NCBI GenBank assembly: GCA_903906315.1
Contig: CAIVJW010000328.1
Span: forward strand, 1-62,152
DNA: 62,152 nucleotides
Direction of reading: 5' to 3'
Source: an uncultured delta proteobacterium
Lineage (GTDB): Bacteria > Myxococcota_A > Polyangia > Polyangiales > Polyangiaceae
Positions within the stretch are counted from its first letter, which is position 1; every line of letters begins with the position of its first letter. The position numbers were made by a program, and so were the translations under genes. Shown one piece after another: positions 45,955-56,292 of this stretch. The notes below the pieces were generated by a model. The model was given only the letters and a program-made list of their open reading frames with translations, did no database searches and was not told the DNA's origin.

Positions 45955-46640
45955 GCGTCGTCCTTCGACAGGACGTAGCCGACGCCGCGCACGGTCTTGA
46001 TGAGGCGCGGCGTGCGCGGGTCGTCGCCGAGCTTCTGCCGCAGGTGCGAGATGTGCACGTCGACCGTGCGCTCGCCGACGGCCACGTCGCCGCGGCCGGC
46101 CTCGGCGAGGAGCGCGTCGCGGGCGATCACGCGCCCCGCGCGCCGCGCGAGCGCGACGAGCACGTCGAACTCGATGCCCGTGAGGTCCTCGACCGGTCGG
46201 CCCTCGATGCGCACCGACCGCGCGGGGACGTCGATCGCGAGCGACCCGACCGAGAGGCGCTCGCCCGAGGCGTCGGGCTGCGCGCGGCGGAGGACGGCGC
46301 GCAGGCGGGCGAGCAGCTCGCGGGGGCTGAAGGGCTTGGCGACGTAGTCGTCGGCGCCGAGCTCGAGCCCGACCACGCGATCCGTCTCGTCGCCCTTGGC
46401 GGTGAGCATGACGATGGGGATGCGGCTCTTGGCGCGGATGCGCTTGACGACCTCGATGCCGTCGAGGCCGGGCATCATCACGTCGAGCAGCACGGCGTCG
46501 AAGGTGCCGCCCTCGAGGGCGGCGAGGCCCCGCGCGCCGTCGAGCGCGCCGGTGACGTGGAAGCCGTTCTGGCTGAGGTAGCTCGCGAGCAGCTCGAAGA
46601 GCCGCGCGTCGTCGTCGATGAGGAGCAGGCGAGCGGGCAT
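45951..46640 (-). CDS. OmpR-family response regulator of the Cpx-like system
   Basis: A 229-residue regulator. The receiver has 'LLLIDDDARLFELLASYL', phosphorylation site D53 in 'VLLDVMMPGLDG', T in 'VMLTAKGDE' and lysine in 'DYVAKPFSPREL'. The winged-helix domain contains 'LTGIEFDVLVALAR', 'RTVDVHISHLRQKLGDDPRT' and 'LIKTVRGVGYVL'. It fits the CpxR/RstA class. The gene precedes and overlaps its kinase. Target genes likely include the CpxP-like and OmpA-like genes upstream, although no binding site can be identified by eye. Confidence 0.95.
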   Translation of the reverse strand: MPARLLLIDDDARLFELLASYLSQNGFHVTGALDGARGLAALEGGTFDAVLLDVMMPGLDGIEVVKRIRAKSRIPIVMLTAKGDETDRVVGLELGADDYVAKPFSPRELLARLRAVLRRAQPDASGERLSVGSLAIDVPARSVRIEGRPVEDLTGIEFDVLVALARRAGRVIARDALLAEAGRGDVAVGERTVDVHISHLRQKLGDDPRTPRLIKTVRGVGYVLSKDDA

Positions 46641-46735
46641 GGTCGAAGCCTCGAGCGAGGGTAGCAGCGTTCGCGGCCGGGCCGCGGTGGCGCGAGGGGA
46701 CCGGTGCGGGGCCCCTCGCGCGGCGGGTCACGGCG

Positions 46736-46930
46736 TCACGGGCCGGGACCGCGCGGGCCGGGTACCTCGGTCGCCGGCTTGGCGGCCGCGGCGTCCACGC
46801 AGACGCGCGCCACGTGCGCCTCGTAGACCGCGCGGCGCTGCATCATGCAGCCGCGCAGGTGGTGAAAGCCCGAGGCGTAGCCGCCGATCGCGCCGATCGC
46901 GAAGACCACCATCAAGAACCGTCGTCGCAT
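46736..46930 (-). CDS. Small single-helix membrane protein
   Basis: A 64-residue protein with one membrane helix at the N-terminus ('RRFLMVVFAIGAIGGYASGF') followed by a basic/His segment with two cysteines and a Pro-rich end. AGGAGG lies seven bases before the ATG at 46930. It sits between the CpxP-like gene and the regulator gene, all in the same direction. It has no recognised family; its place suggests a small accessory to the stress system. Confidence 0.62.
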   Translation of the reverse strand: MRRRFLMVVFAIGAIGGYASGFHHLRGCMMQRRAVYEAHVARVCVDAAAAKPATEVPGPRGPGP

Positions 46931-46953
46931 GGTCGTGCCTCCTCGTCCGCCGA

Positions 46954-47589
46954 TCACATCCACGAGCGGCAGGGGCCGCCCGCCCACGCGCCGCCGAAGC
47001 CCCGCGCGAACCCGAGCGGGCCTGCCTCGACGAGATCCGCGAGGACCGCGCGCTGCCGCTCGTCGAGCGCCTCGTGCACCTTCGCCATCGCGCCGACGAA
47101 GGCCTTGCGCATCCCCTCGATCGCGACATCGTGCCGCGCGAAGAGCTCGCCGAGGTGCGCCTCGTCGAAGCCCGGCGACCTGATCGCCTTCGCGAGATCG
47201 CGGCGCGACGCCTCGATCTCGCCGCGGTGCGCCTCGGCCGCCGCGCGAAGCTCCTCCATCGCGGCGAGGATCACCCTCTCCTGGCCGGGTGACGCGTCGA
47301 GCCGCTCGAACAGCGCGCGCAGGAAGAACGCGCGGGGGCCGCCGCGGTGCCAGAACGGGCCGCCCTGCTCGCCGCCGCCGAAGCCGTGGTGGTGGCCGAA
47401 GGGCCCGCCGTGGCCGTGACCGCCGAAGCCCGGGTCGCCGTCGCGTCCGCAACCGCCACCGCGGCACGCGCGCGACCCGCAGCCGCCTCCGTGGCCGCCG
47501 TGCCAGCCGCGCGGGCCCGAGCCGCACCGACCGCGCGCCGTCGCGATGAACCCGATCAGACACACCGTGCCGAGAATGAAACCGAGCAT
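46954..47589 (-). CDS. CpxP/Spy-like periplasmic metal or stress sensor
   Basis: A 211-residue protein. A hydrophobic N-terminus (residues 1-17, 'MLGFILGTVCLIGFIA') acts as signal or anchor. Residues 20-85 are extremely rich in Gly and His with five cysteines ('GHGHGGPFGHHHGFGGG'), a likely metal-binding region. The C-terminal half is helical and contains the LTxxQ-like pattern of the Spy/CpxP/ZraP family ('VHEALDERQRAVLADLVEAG'). CpxP-like proteins inhibit their sensor kinase until bound by metal or misfolded protein. Its position just upstream of the regulator-kinase pair fits this role; metal type is unknown. Confidence 0.85.
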   Translation of the reverse strand: MLGFILGTVCLIGFIATARGRCGSGPRGWHGGHGGGCGSRACRGGGCGRDGDPGFGGHGHGGPFGHHHGFGGGEQGGPFWHRGGPRAFFLRALFERLDASPGQERVILAAMEELRAAAEAHRGEIEASRRDLAKAIRSPGFDEAHLGELFARHDVAIEGMRKAFVGAMAKVHEALDERQRAVLADLVEAGPLGFARGFGGAWAGGPCRSWM

Positions 47590-47715
47590 CTTCGTCGTCC
47601 TCCGTGACGCGCTGGCCGCGTCGTTCGTGGAGACGAGGGTGCTTCCCCTCTGTGAAGGGCGCGCCCGGCCGTTCGTGAAGAAGTGTGAAGCCCCCCGCCG
47701 CCCGGGCGGGGCGCG

Positions 47716-48240
47716 TCACTCCCGACGGACCTCGACGCCCTTCGGCAGGCGGCGCTCGGAGGGCGCGACGGCCGCGTCGTAGACGTGGAGGTCGGCGCGG
47801 CGGCTGACCGAGTCCGCGAGCGATCGAGCCTCCTCGACGGGCACGCCGATGTCGATGCGCTCGACCGCGACGCCGTGGCCGACGAGCGCGGCCCGGACCG
47901 CGTTGGCGCGGCGAAAGCTCAGCGCGCGGTTGACCTCGACGGTGCCCCGCCCGTCGGCGTGGCCGACGATCAGGATGTGCAACCGCGGCGACGCGTCGAG
48001 GTACGCGGCGACGTATCCGAGCGAGAAGAAGCCGTCGACGCCGGCGACGTCGGCGCCGTTCGCGGCGAAGAAGACGAACCGCTCGTCCGGGGGCGGCCGG
48101 AGGTGATCGGGCGGCGGGCACGCGCACGCCGACGCCGCCACCGAGAGCGCGATCCCCGCGGCCGCCGCCACCGCCGCGCCCCACCGCGGACCCCGGCGGA
48201 GGGTCGACGCATCGTGCGGTGCCCGAGCGAAGGCGCTCAT
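47716..48240 (-). CDS. OmpA-like domain lipoprotein or exported protein
   Basis: A 174-residue exported protein with a signal-like region (about 20-38) ending in 'ASACACPPPD', where C39 or C41 could be lipidated. The OmpA-like peptidoglycan-binding domain shows in 'VGHADGRGTVEVNRALSFRR', 'ANAVRAALVGHGV' and the following 'IDIGVPVEEARSLADS'. The canonical 'GHTD' is 'GHAD' and the Arg of 'NxxLSxxRAxAV' is kept. It likely links the outer membrane to peptidoglycan. It lies 126 bases upstream of the CpxP-like gene and may be part of the same regulon. Confidence 0.82.
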   Translation of the reverse strand: MSAFARAPHDASTLRRGPRWGAAVAAAAGIALSVAASACACPPPDHLRPPPDERFVFFAANGADVAGVDGFFSLGYVAAYLDASPRLHILIVGHADGRGTVEVNRALSFRRANAVRAALVGHGVAVERIDIGVPVEEARSLADSVSRRADLHVYDAAVAPSERRLPKGVEVRRE

Positions 48241-48324
48241 CGCGCGAAGGTACCACGAGGCCCCGCCTCGAGCGGCTCTGGCGGGCGAAGTCGCCGACGC
48301 GATGGTGCTAGGCTCGGCTCCGAC

Positions 48325-48867
48325 ATGACCACGGATTCGCCCCGTGCTCCCGCGCCCGCCCGGACGTCCGAGCGACGCTCGCCCGATCCGACGGATCACC
48401 GGCTCGATCCGCCGCTGTACGGCCTGCCGCGCTGGGGGCGCCGGATCACGTTCTCGCTGGCCGAGGCGCTCCTCGCCGACGAGGACGACGCGGGCGTCAT
48501 CGAGCCCGCGCCGCCCGCGCTCGCCGAGCGCGCGGTCGAGTGGCTCGACCGATCGATCGGCAGGGGATCGGCCACGCTGCGCGTCGGCTTCACGGTGCTC
48601 GCGCTGCTGGTGGAGCTGCTGCCGCTGGTCGTCCTCGGCACGCCGCGCCGCATGAGCCGCCTGCCGATCGCGCGCCGCGTGGCCTACCTCGAGGCGCTCG
48701 AGGCGAGCCGCCTCGGCCTCCTCACGATGATCGCCGTCGCGTTCAAGGTGCCGCTCGTCCTCGCCGCCTTCGAGGCCCCCGAGGAGCTGCGCTCGATCGG
48801 CTACGACCGCGGCGACATCACCGCCCGTCGCCTCCCGAAGGCGCCGCGCGGCGAGGCCGCGTCGTGA
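48325..48867 (+). CDS. Small partner protein of the GMC oxidoreductase
   Basis: A 180-residue protein I cannot place in a family. The first 55 residues are polar and Pro/Arg-rich ('RLDPPLYGLPRWGRRI'). Two hydrophobic helices follow ('RVGFTVLALLVELLPLVVLG', 'LGLLTMIAVAFKVPLVLAAF'), separated by 'RRVAYLEALEASRL'. The stop overlaps the GMC oxidoreductase start by four bases. Membrane or small subunits of similar shape accompany some GMC enzymes and may link them to the membrane or an electron acceptor (inference). TAGGCT at 48309-48314 may be a -10 element. Confidence 0.72.
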   Translation: MTTDSPRAPAPARTSERRSPDPTDHRLDPPLYGLPRWGRRITFSLAEALLADEDDAGVIEPAPPALAERAVEWLDRSIGRGSATLRVGFTVLALLVELLPLVVLGTPRRMSRLPIARRVAYLEALEASRLGLLTMIAVAFKVPLVLAAFEAPEELRSIGYDRGDITARRLPKAPRGEAAS

Positions 48868-50417
48868 TCCGCGAGATCGCCTCCACGGACCCGGTCGCGC
48901 ACGGGCGCGATCTGCCATGCGGCTTCGACGAGGTCGCGGACGCGGTGGTCGTCGGATCGGGCGCGGGCGGCGCCGTGGCCGCGACGTTGCTCGCCGAGGC
49001 GGGGCTGCGCGTCGTCGTCCTCGAGGAGGGCCCGTACTACCGCCAGGACGAGTACCGCGGCTTCGCGCCGAGCGAGTCGGTGCGCCGCCTGTTCCGCGAG
49101 TCCGGCATGCTCACCGCCTTCGGCGTCGGCGAGACGCCGATCATCGCCATCACGCTCGGCCGCGCGGTCGGCGGATCGTCGCTGCTCACGGGCGGCGTGT
49201 GCTTCCGCGTCCCGGGCCGCGTGCACCACGCGTGGGTGCGCGACCTCGGCCTCGACGAGCTCTCGGAGCGCGCGCTCGAGCCCGCGTACGAGGAGGTCGA
49301 GCGGCGCATGCACGTGACCGAGGTGCCCGCCTCGATGCGATCGCGATCGACCTCGCGCTTCGTCGACGGCGCGGCGAGCCTCGGCATCGAGATGCGCCCG
49401 CTGCGACGCAACACCGGCCACGAGTGCGAGGGCAACGGCCGCTGCAACTTCACCTGCCCCGTCGACGCGAAGCGATCCGTCGACGTCTCGTACCTGCCTT
49501 CCGCGCTCGATCACGGCGCGCGCATCGTCTCCGACGCGATCGTCGACCGGGTGACCCACCACGGCGGACGCGCGGCCGGCGTCGAGGGGCGCCTCCTCGG
49601 CGCGGATGGACGCACGCAGCACCCCTTCCGCGTGCGCGCGCCCATCGTCGTCTCGGCCTGCGGCACGCTGCACACGCCGCTGCTCCTCGGCGCGTCGGGC
49701 GTCGGCGCCCGCGCGCGCGTCCTCGGTCACCACGTCACGATCCACCCGGGCGTGCGCGTGGTCGCGCGCTTCGACGACCGCCTCGACGGCTGGGACGGCG
49801 CGATGCAGAGCGTCTACTCGGACCACTTCGAGGCCGACGGCATCAAGCTCGTCGGGGTCTACTCGGCCGTCAGCGTGCTCGCGACCGGCTTCGTCGGCGT
49901 CGGCCCCGCGCTCCGCCGCCGCGCGCGCGCGCTGCCCTTCTGCGGCGTCTTCGGCGCGATGATCCACGACGAGGGCGGCGGCACGGTGCGCCCCGGCCCG
50001 GGCCGCGAGCCGCTGCTCTGGTACGAGATGGCCCCGCGCGATCTCGCCCGCCTGCGCCGATCGATCACGATCCTGACCGAGATCGCCTTCGCGGCGGGCG
50101 CGCGCGAGGTGCACGCCTCGGTGTTCGGCATGCCGTCGGTGCGCACGATGGACGACGCGCGCGCGATGGAGCGCGCGGACATCGACGCGCGCCGGATCGA
50201 GTGCATGGCCTTCCACCCGCTCGGCAGCGCGCGCGTCGCGAACGCCCCGCGGCGCGGCGTCGTCGACCAGCGCGGCGAGTGCTTCGAGCTGCCGGGGCTG
50301 TTCGTGGCCGACGGGTCGGTCCTCCCGACCAGCATCGGCGTGAACTCGCAGGTGCCGATCATGGCGATGGCGACTCGCACCGCGCGCGGCATCGCGGACC
50401 GCTGGAAGCGGCGCTGA
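48864..50417 (+). CDS. GMC-family flavin oxidoreductase
   Basis: A 517-residue FAD enzyme. The Rossmann motif 'VVVGSGAGGAVAATLLAEAG' is at residues 28-47, followed by 'VVVLEEGPYY'. 'LGRAVGGSSLLTGGVCFRVP' is the second GMC signature, and 'MAFHPLGSARV' plus 'LFVADGSVLPTSIGVNSQVP' form the C-terminal catalytic region with the active-site histidine. A cysteine-rich stretch 'CEGNGRCNFTCPVD' near residue 188 resembles that of cellobiose or fatty-alcohol oxidases of this family. Substrates could be long-chain alcohols or sterols; not determinable here. It is coupled to the small partner gene. Confidence 0.93.
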   Translation: MIREIASTDPVAHGRDLPCGFDEVADAVVVGSGAGGAVAATLLAEAGLRVVVLEEGPYYRQDEYRGFAPSESVRRLFRESGMLTAFGVGETPIIAITLGRAVGGSSLLTGGVCFRVPGRVHHAWVRDLGLDELSERALEPAYEEVERRMHVTEVPASMRSRSTSRFVDGAASLGIEMRPLRRNTGHECEGNGRCNFTCPVDAKRSVDVSYLPSALDHGARIVSDAIVDRVTHHGGRAAGVEGRLLGADGRTQHPFRVRAPIVVSACGTLHTPLLLGASGVGARARVLGHHVTIHPGVRVVARFDDRLDGWDGAMQSVYSDHFEADGIKLVGVYSAVSVLATGFVGVGPALRRRARALPFCGVFGAMIHDEGGGTVRPGPGREPLLWYEMAPRDLARLRRSITILTEIAFAAGAREVHASVFGMPSVRTMDDARAMERADIDARRIECMAFHPLGSARVANAPRRGVVDQRGECFELPGLFVADGSVLPTSIGVNSQVPIMAMATRTARGIADRWKRR

Positions 50418-50535
50418 GCAACGGCGGCGGACACGCGCGCGTGGCCCGGCGCCCACAGGCCCGCGCCGCGACCGCGCGAAGGGCCGCGGAATCGGGGCCT
50501 CGGCGCGCGGCACGCCGCCTGCTCCAGCGGCCTGC

Positions 50536-50778
50536 ATGCCCTTCTGGATCCGCGTCCTGCTCTTCGCCGTCGCCGTCGTCGTCCCCGGCGGCCTGATCCT
50601 GGCGCCGCTGCTCGCCGCCGTCGCGCGTCGACGGCTGGGGCGAGGTCAGAGCCCGACCTTCGCCGCGAAGTCGCGCTCGCAGGCCTCGACGCGCGCCGCC
50701 GAGAGAGGCTCGGCGCGTAGCCTGCGCGAAGCCTTCCCGTTCCTGAACACGACGTTCGGCGCGAAGCACTCGACGTAG
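50536..50778 (+). CDS. Possible small membrane protein, overlaps the convergent gene
   Basis: An 80-residue frame with a hydrophobic N-terminal helix ('WIRVLLFAVAVVVPGGLILA'), then a basic cytoplasmic stretch ('[10 protein letters not shown]'). The first 37 residues look like a genuine short membrane protein, but the second half lies antisense to the last 133 bases of the glycosyltransferase gene and has poor character. It may be a real short gene whose 3' end overlaps, or chance. Confidence 0.4.
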   Translation: MPFWIRVLLFAVAVVVPGGLILAPLLAAVARRRLGRGQSPTFAAKSRSQASTRAAERGSARSLREAFPFLNTTFGAKHST

Positions 50779-52370
50779 CCCGCGGGCGGGCGCCGCTCGT
50801 GCGCCATCCGCCGCCCACGCGAGCCGTCCACCGGCGCGCGCGCGACGACCGCGTCGTTCAGCCCCAGCAGGTCGATCACCGCGAGGCGCGGGTAGGTCCA
50901 CCCGACCACGCCGACGATCTCCGCGGCGAGCACGGGCAGCCCATCCGGCCCCTCCGCGAGCGTTTCGTCGGGCTTCGCCATCACGGCGATCTCGCTCTCC
51001 CAGAGCACCTTGTGCTCCTGGTGGCGCATGCCGACGAAGCGCTCGACGAGCCACGCCTGCTGCTGATCGAAGATCCGCCCGTACCAGGCCACGGGCTCGG
51101 GCAGGTGCGGCGCGACGGGCGCGCGCAGGCGGAGGGTGGCGCTGCGATCGCGGAGATCGCGCGTGATCGACCAGTGCGTCCAGGGGATCGGCCACGACAG
51201 CGCGACGATCGCCGCGAGCGCGGCGATCGATCCGCCCGGCGCGAGGCCGATCCGCCCGACCGCCCACGCCGCCGAGAGAAACAGGAGCGGCACGAGGTGC
51301 GCGTAGACGCGGTACTCGAAGTGGTCGCCGCCGACGATCAGCGTGTAGTAGGCAAAATGCGCCGCGATCACCGCGATCGCGACGACGAGCGCGCGGCGAC
51401 GGCCGCGATCGGGATCGCTTGCGGGATAGGCGACGAGGTCGAGGCCGCCGAGGCGACGCGAGGCGACGATCGCGATCACGACGACCCACGCCCAGAGGCC
51501 GTACTCGAGGACGAACGAGAGCAGGTAGTGCGCGCCGGCCTCGGGCCAGGCGCCGGTCGATTTCGCGTAGTACGTGTTCGGCAGCCACGCGCCGTAGCGC
51601 GCGCGCCGCCAGAGGAGGTGCGCCGGCACGATCGCGAGCGGCGCGAGCTTCGCGAGAGCGCCCGGCGATCGCAGGCCCGCGAGCCCGAGGCGACCGCGCA
51701 CCGCGATCGCGATCGGCGTCGCGGCGGCGAAGAGGAGCCCATCGGGGCGCGCGAGCGCGGAGAGCGCGGCGACGGCCGAGATCAGCGCAGGCCAGGCGGG
51801 GCGCGCGGCGTCGGCGAAGGCGGCGAGCCAGAGCCAGCCGGTGATCAGGCAGCCGAAGAGCGCGGTCTCGAGGCCGCTGCTCGTCCACGCGAGGAAGGTC
51901 CGGTTGGTCAGCGTGCCGATCAGGACGAGCGCGACGACCGGCGTGCGGAGCCTCGCGAGATCGGTGGGGAGGTCGATGCGCCGCGCCATGGCGACCGTGA
52001 ACGCCAGCGTGCCGTACGAGCAGCCCAGCGCGACCACGTTCGCCGCCTCGGGCGGCGCGACCCCGGTCAGCCGCCAGACGGCCTCGAGCACGGCGAGCCA
52101 GAGGAAGCTCGTGTAGCCCTCGACGGCGCGAAATGGCGGCGGATTCCAGGTGTAGCCGAGCCCCGCGACGCCGTGCGCCACGTAGCGAAAGGCGATGTAG
52201 GCGTCGTCGCAGAGAAACCAGAGCGCGTCCCAGCCGACGTACAGGCCCGCGGCAGCGAGCAGGACGACGGCGACGAGCGGCTTGTCCGTCCGGCTCAGGG
52301 CGTTCCGGAACCGGGACACGGGGCGCGCGGCGGGGCGCGGAGGACGCTTGCGAGGGGTTTGGCGATCCAT
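50646..52370 (-). CDS. Multi-pass membrane glycosyltransferase (AftB-like, GT-C)
   Basis: A 574-residue polytopic protein with about 10 helices. The N-terminal loop '[16 protein letters not shown]' followed by '[12 protein letters not shown]' is the signature of AftB-type arabinofuranosyltransferases and related GT-C enzymes that use polyprenyl-phosphate sugars; the DD pair is the expected catalytic site. '[12 protein letters not shown]' and '[12 protein letters not shown]' are further landmarks. The C-terminal 120 residues form a soluble periplasmic domain. The ATG at 52370 is preferred over a long upstream low-complexity frame. Substrate and sugar are unknown; it may act in surface polysaccharide or glycolipid synthesis. 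Confidence 0.85.
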   Translation of the reverse strand: MDRQTPRKRPPRPAARPVSRFRNALSRTDKPLVAVVLLAAAGLYVGWDALWFLCDDAYIAFRYVAHGVAGLGYTWNPPPFRAVEGYTSFLWLAVLEAVWRLTGVAPPEAANVVALGCSYGTLAFTVAMARRIDLPTDLARLRTPVVALVLIGTLTNRTFLAWTSSGLETALFGCLITGWLWLAAFADAARPAWPALISAVAALSALARPDGLLFAAATPIAIAVRGRLGLAGLRSPGALAKLAPLAIVPAHLLWRRARYGAWLPNTYYAKSTGAWPEAGAHYLLSFVLEYGLWAWVVVIAIVASRRLGGLDLVAYPASDPDRGRRRALVVAIAVIAAHFAYYTLIVGGDHFEYRVYAHLVPLLFLSAAWAVGRIGLAPGGSIAALAAIVALSWPIPWTHWSITRDLRDRSATLRLRAPVAPHLPEPVAWYGRIFDQQQAWLVERFVGMRHQEHKVLWESEIAVMAKPDETLAEGPDGLPVLAAEIVGVVGWTYPRLAVIDLLGLNDAVVARAPVDGSRGRRMAHERRPPAGYVECFAPNVVFRNGKASRRLRAEPLSAARVEACERDFAAKVGL

Positions 52371-52483
52371 CGGGGCGGCGGGAGCATATCGGGACTCGGG
52401 GCGAGGGCGGCGCCTCCCACGGCCGGGGCGCGCCGCGACATCCGGTCGCGGCCTCGGCCGCGGTGCGGTACCGTCGGGCCTCG

Positions 52484-53529
<1,046 letters not shown>

Positions 53530-53533
<4 letters not shown>

Positions 53534-54651
53534 GGGCCCGACCGCTGGTCGTCGCGATCGCGATCGCCGCGACGTCGATGGGCTGCACGCCGGCCTGGGG
53601 CGAGGCGTACCTCCACGCCGTAGCGACCGGCACGCGCGCCTACCACGCGGGCCGCTACCTCGAGGCCGCGCAGGCGTACCACGACGCCGCCGCCAAGGCG
53701 TTGCGCGCGAAGGACCGCGACGAGGCCCGGTTCCTCGAGGCGCGGATGCTCGAGCGCGCAGGCCGCCACGGCGACGCGATCGCGGTCTACGAGGCCATCG
53801 CGCAGAGCTCCCCGACCGGACAGCGGACCGAGCGCGTCCGCTTCCTCGCGGCCGAGAGCAAGATCGATCACGGCAACGCCACGACGGGCTGGAAGGAGCT
53901 CGAGGCCGCGATCGAGGCGATGCCCGGCTCCGGCAACGCACGCGCGGCGCTCGACAGACTGCTCTCGCGCGTCGCGGCCGAGGGCGGTGACGAGGCGGTG
54001 GTCGCCTGGCTCGCGGCGCACCAGAAGCGTTTCGCGCCGACCGAGCTCGACCAGACGGTCACCTACGAGCGCGCAGGCGCCCTCGATCGGCTCGGACGCC
54101 TCGACGAGGCGCGCGACGCGTACCTCGCGGCGGCGCGAGCGCACCCCTACCCCCACGGATCGCTCACCGACGACTGCTACTGGAGGGCTGCCGACGCGGA
54201 GGTGCGCCAGGGCCGCTACGCCCAGGCGATCGCGCTGCTCAACGAGATGCTCGCGCCGCTCGAGACGTCCGGCAACCCGGGCAGCTACGAGCGCCCGCGC
54301 TTCCCGGCCGCGCAGCAGCGCATCGCCGAGATCTACCGCGACCACCTCAAGGACCGCGCGGCCGCGCGCCGGGAGTACCACCGGCTCTACGAGGAGCACC
54401 GCGCGACGATCTTGCGCGACGACGCCCTGTGGAACGAGGCGCGCCTCGCGCGCGAGGACCGCGACGACCGCGCCGCCTGCGACGTGATGGCCCGGCTGGT
54501 GAAGGAGTTCCCGACGTCGCGCTACGCGCGGTGCACGCGCGAGCTCTGCGCGAGCGCCCCGGCGCCGAAGCAGGAATGCGCCGGGTACCTCGTGCGACAG
54601 CTCGCGCGGCCGGCCGGTAGCCCCGAGCCCGACGACGAAGCCAGCCGGTGA
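53530..54651 (+). CDS. TPR-containing lipoprotein
   Basis: A 373-residue lipoprotein (C19 in 'ATSMGC'). The rest is a series of tetratricopeptide-like helical repeats: '[20 protein letters not shown]', '[20 protein letters not shown]', '[20 protein letters not shown]', '[20 protein letters not shown]'. Two cysteines near the end ('CDVMARLV', 'CTRELC') may be bridged. Such proteins often act as outer-membrane assembly or scaffolding factors. Its ATGA overlap with the threonine aldolase shows joint translation, but no common role is evident. Confidence 0.85.
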
Positions 54652-54655
54652 CGCG

Positions 54656-54692
54656 CGGCGCGCGGGCCCCTCGGTCGAGGCCCGGCGCGCCG
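54656..54692. terminator. Hairpin between convergent genes
   Basis: CGGCGCGCGGGCC (54656-54668) and GGCCCGGCGCGCCG (54679-54692) form a 13-base stem with one bulged C and a 10-base loop, filling the gap between genes that read towards each other. No T-run. Confidence 0.65.
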
Positions 54693-54705
54693 AAGCGGAC
54701 GCGCG

Positions 54706-55077
54706 CTACTCGTCTTCCTCTTCGACCTCGAGCTCCTCGTCGTCGTCATCGTCGTCGTCGTCTTCGACGACTTCGGGCTCCTCGTCGGCGTCTTCGTCGC
54801 GGACGTCGTACTTGAGGTCGATGCCGACCTCCGCGAGCTGGGTCTCGAGCAGCTCGAGCAGCTCGTCCGCATCGTCGCCGCCCCACTCGTCGAGGACGTC
54901 GGTGAGGAACTCGAAGAAGTCGCCGCTATCGAGGCGGCGCTCGACCTCCTCGACCTGCTCCTCCGAGAACGCCTCGAGGACATCCTCGCGCAGCGCCTCC
55001 GTATCGCCTTCTTCGATGGCATCCGCCGCGGAAAGTCGGATCTGCCGAAGGGCGCGCTTGTCGAGGTGGATCTCCAT
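54706..55077 (-). CDS. Very acidic small protein
   Basis: A 123-residue protein with a helical, moderately charged first half ('KRALRQIRLSAADAIEEGDT', 'LLELLETQLAEVGIDLKY') and a second half that is almost all Asp and Glu, encoded by GAC/GAG microsatellite-like DNA. It has no signal or membrane segment. It is not a known family to me. Acidic tails of this kind can mimic nucleic acid or bind cations. The frame shows good codon character, and the ATG at 55077 follows a purine-rich stretch, so it is probably real. Confidence 0.68.
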   Translation of the reverse strand: MEIHLDKRALRQIRLSAADAIEEGDTEALREDVLEAFSEEQVEEVERRLDSGDFFEFLTDVLDEWGGDDADELLELLETQLAEVGIDLKYDVRDEDADEEPEVVEDDDDDDDDEELEVEEEDE

Positions 55078-55297
55078 TGAACGTTGCTCCGTTTAGGCGA
55101 GCCACACGCCCGACGTCAAGCGGGCGCATGCTGTTGGCAGCGACGGGGCGGTCGCGACGCATTCCTCGCGCCGATCGCCGTCCGACTCGCTCCCACGTTC
55201 CATGACGCCGTTCGCGTGCTCGGGCCCGAGGCCGGCGCGAGAGTGACCCGAACCGCGCGGGCGCGCCAGTTCGTTGCGAGGCGCGGCCGCCGCGCGT

Positions 55298-56260
55298 ATG
55301 GGGAGGAGCAGGATCGTGCGATCGCGGCCCTCTTCCACGCGACGTCGCTCCGCCTGCCCGGCGGACCCCGCGCGCGCGCGCCTCCGGCTCGCGATCGTCG
55401 CCGGCGCGCTCGCCGCCGCGTCGAGCTCAGCGGCGCCCGCGGCGGCGGACGACGCGCCCGGCACCTCGGTCCCGGCGACGCCCTCGGCGACGACCGCTGC
55501 CTCCGTCGCGCCCTCCACGACGAGCGACCCGGTCGCGCCCCACGCGCGCCCCCCGCGCGGCACCGCGCGACCGCCGCCGCTGCACCTCGAGTACGCGCAG
55601 TACGGGGTCGCCATCGCGATGGAGTTCGACCTCGGATCCGGCCGCGCCTGCCCCGAGAGGACCCTCGCGCTCGACCGATCGCGCGCCGCGGCGCCGACGG
55701 TCGTGGCCGCCAAGCCGTGCATCCTCGGCAGCGGTGGCGGGCTGGTCGTCCGCGCGGGCTACCGAACGCCGGGCCCGTGGTACGTCGGGGGCGCGTACGA
55801 GTTCGTGCGCATGGACTCGAGCAACCTGTACCGGCTCGGCATCTTCCAGCAGCTGCGCGCGGAGATCCGGTACCTGCCCGACATCGGCTACCGCGTCGCG
55901 CCGTACGTGACGACCGGGCTCGGCGCCTTCGCGTACGGCAACGAATGGGGGGCCGAGACGGGCGGCGCGATCGGCTTCGTCGGCGCCGGGCTCGAGGCCG
56001 AGGTCTCGCGCGTCGCGCTGCTCGGCCTCGGGCTGGTGTACCGCCCCGCGCTCATCGCCGGCTGGACCGACACCGCCGACCAGCGCCGGAGCACCTCGCT
56101 CGTCCACTTCATGGGCCTGGAGCTCATGCTCGAAATCCGCAGCGAGATCGGCCGCCGTTCGGCCGCCATACGGCCCGTTGCGTCCGTTCGAGGAGCGGCG
56201 GAAGGCCGAAGCGAGCACGAGGCCCCGGCGAGCCACCCGAAGACCACCGAGAAGCCTTGA
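55298..56260 (+). CDS. Outer-membrane beta-barrel protein
   Basis: A 320-residue exported protein. A long basic N-terminus leads to a hydrophobic segment (about residues 32-50, 'RLAIVAGALAAASSSAAPAA') and a Pro/Thr/Ala linker. The domain has strands such as 'EYAQYGVAIAMEFDLGSG', 'LVVRAGYRTPGPWYVGGAYE', 'QLRAEIRYLPDIGYRVAPYV' and 'LLGLGLVYRPALIAGW'. It ends with a basic, poorly ordered tail after 'LMLEIRSEIGRR'. It is a small barrel or porin-like protein of unknown function. ATG 55298 is preferred; an ATG at 55274 is possible. Confidence 0.7.
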   Translation: MGRSRIVRSRPSSTRRRSACPADPARARLRLAIVAGALAAASSSAAPAAADDAPGTSVPATPSATTAASVAPSTTSDPVAPHARPPRGTARPPPLHLEYAQYGVAIAMEFDLGSGRACPERTLALDRSRAAAPTVVAAKPCILGSGGGLVVRAGYRTPGPWYVGGAYEFVRMDSSNLYRLGIFQQLRAEIRYLPDIGYRVAPYVTTGLGAFAYGNEWGAETGGAIGFVGAGLEAEVSRVALLGLGLVYRPALIAGWTDTADQRRSTSLVHFMGLELMLEIRSEIGRRSAAIRPVASVRGAAEGRSEHEAPASHPKTTEKP

Positions 56261-56292
56261 CTTGACCTCGGCTCCGCGGTCCCCTTCGAGCC

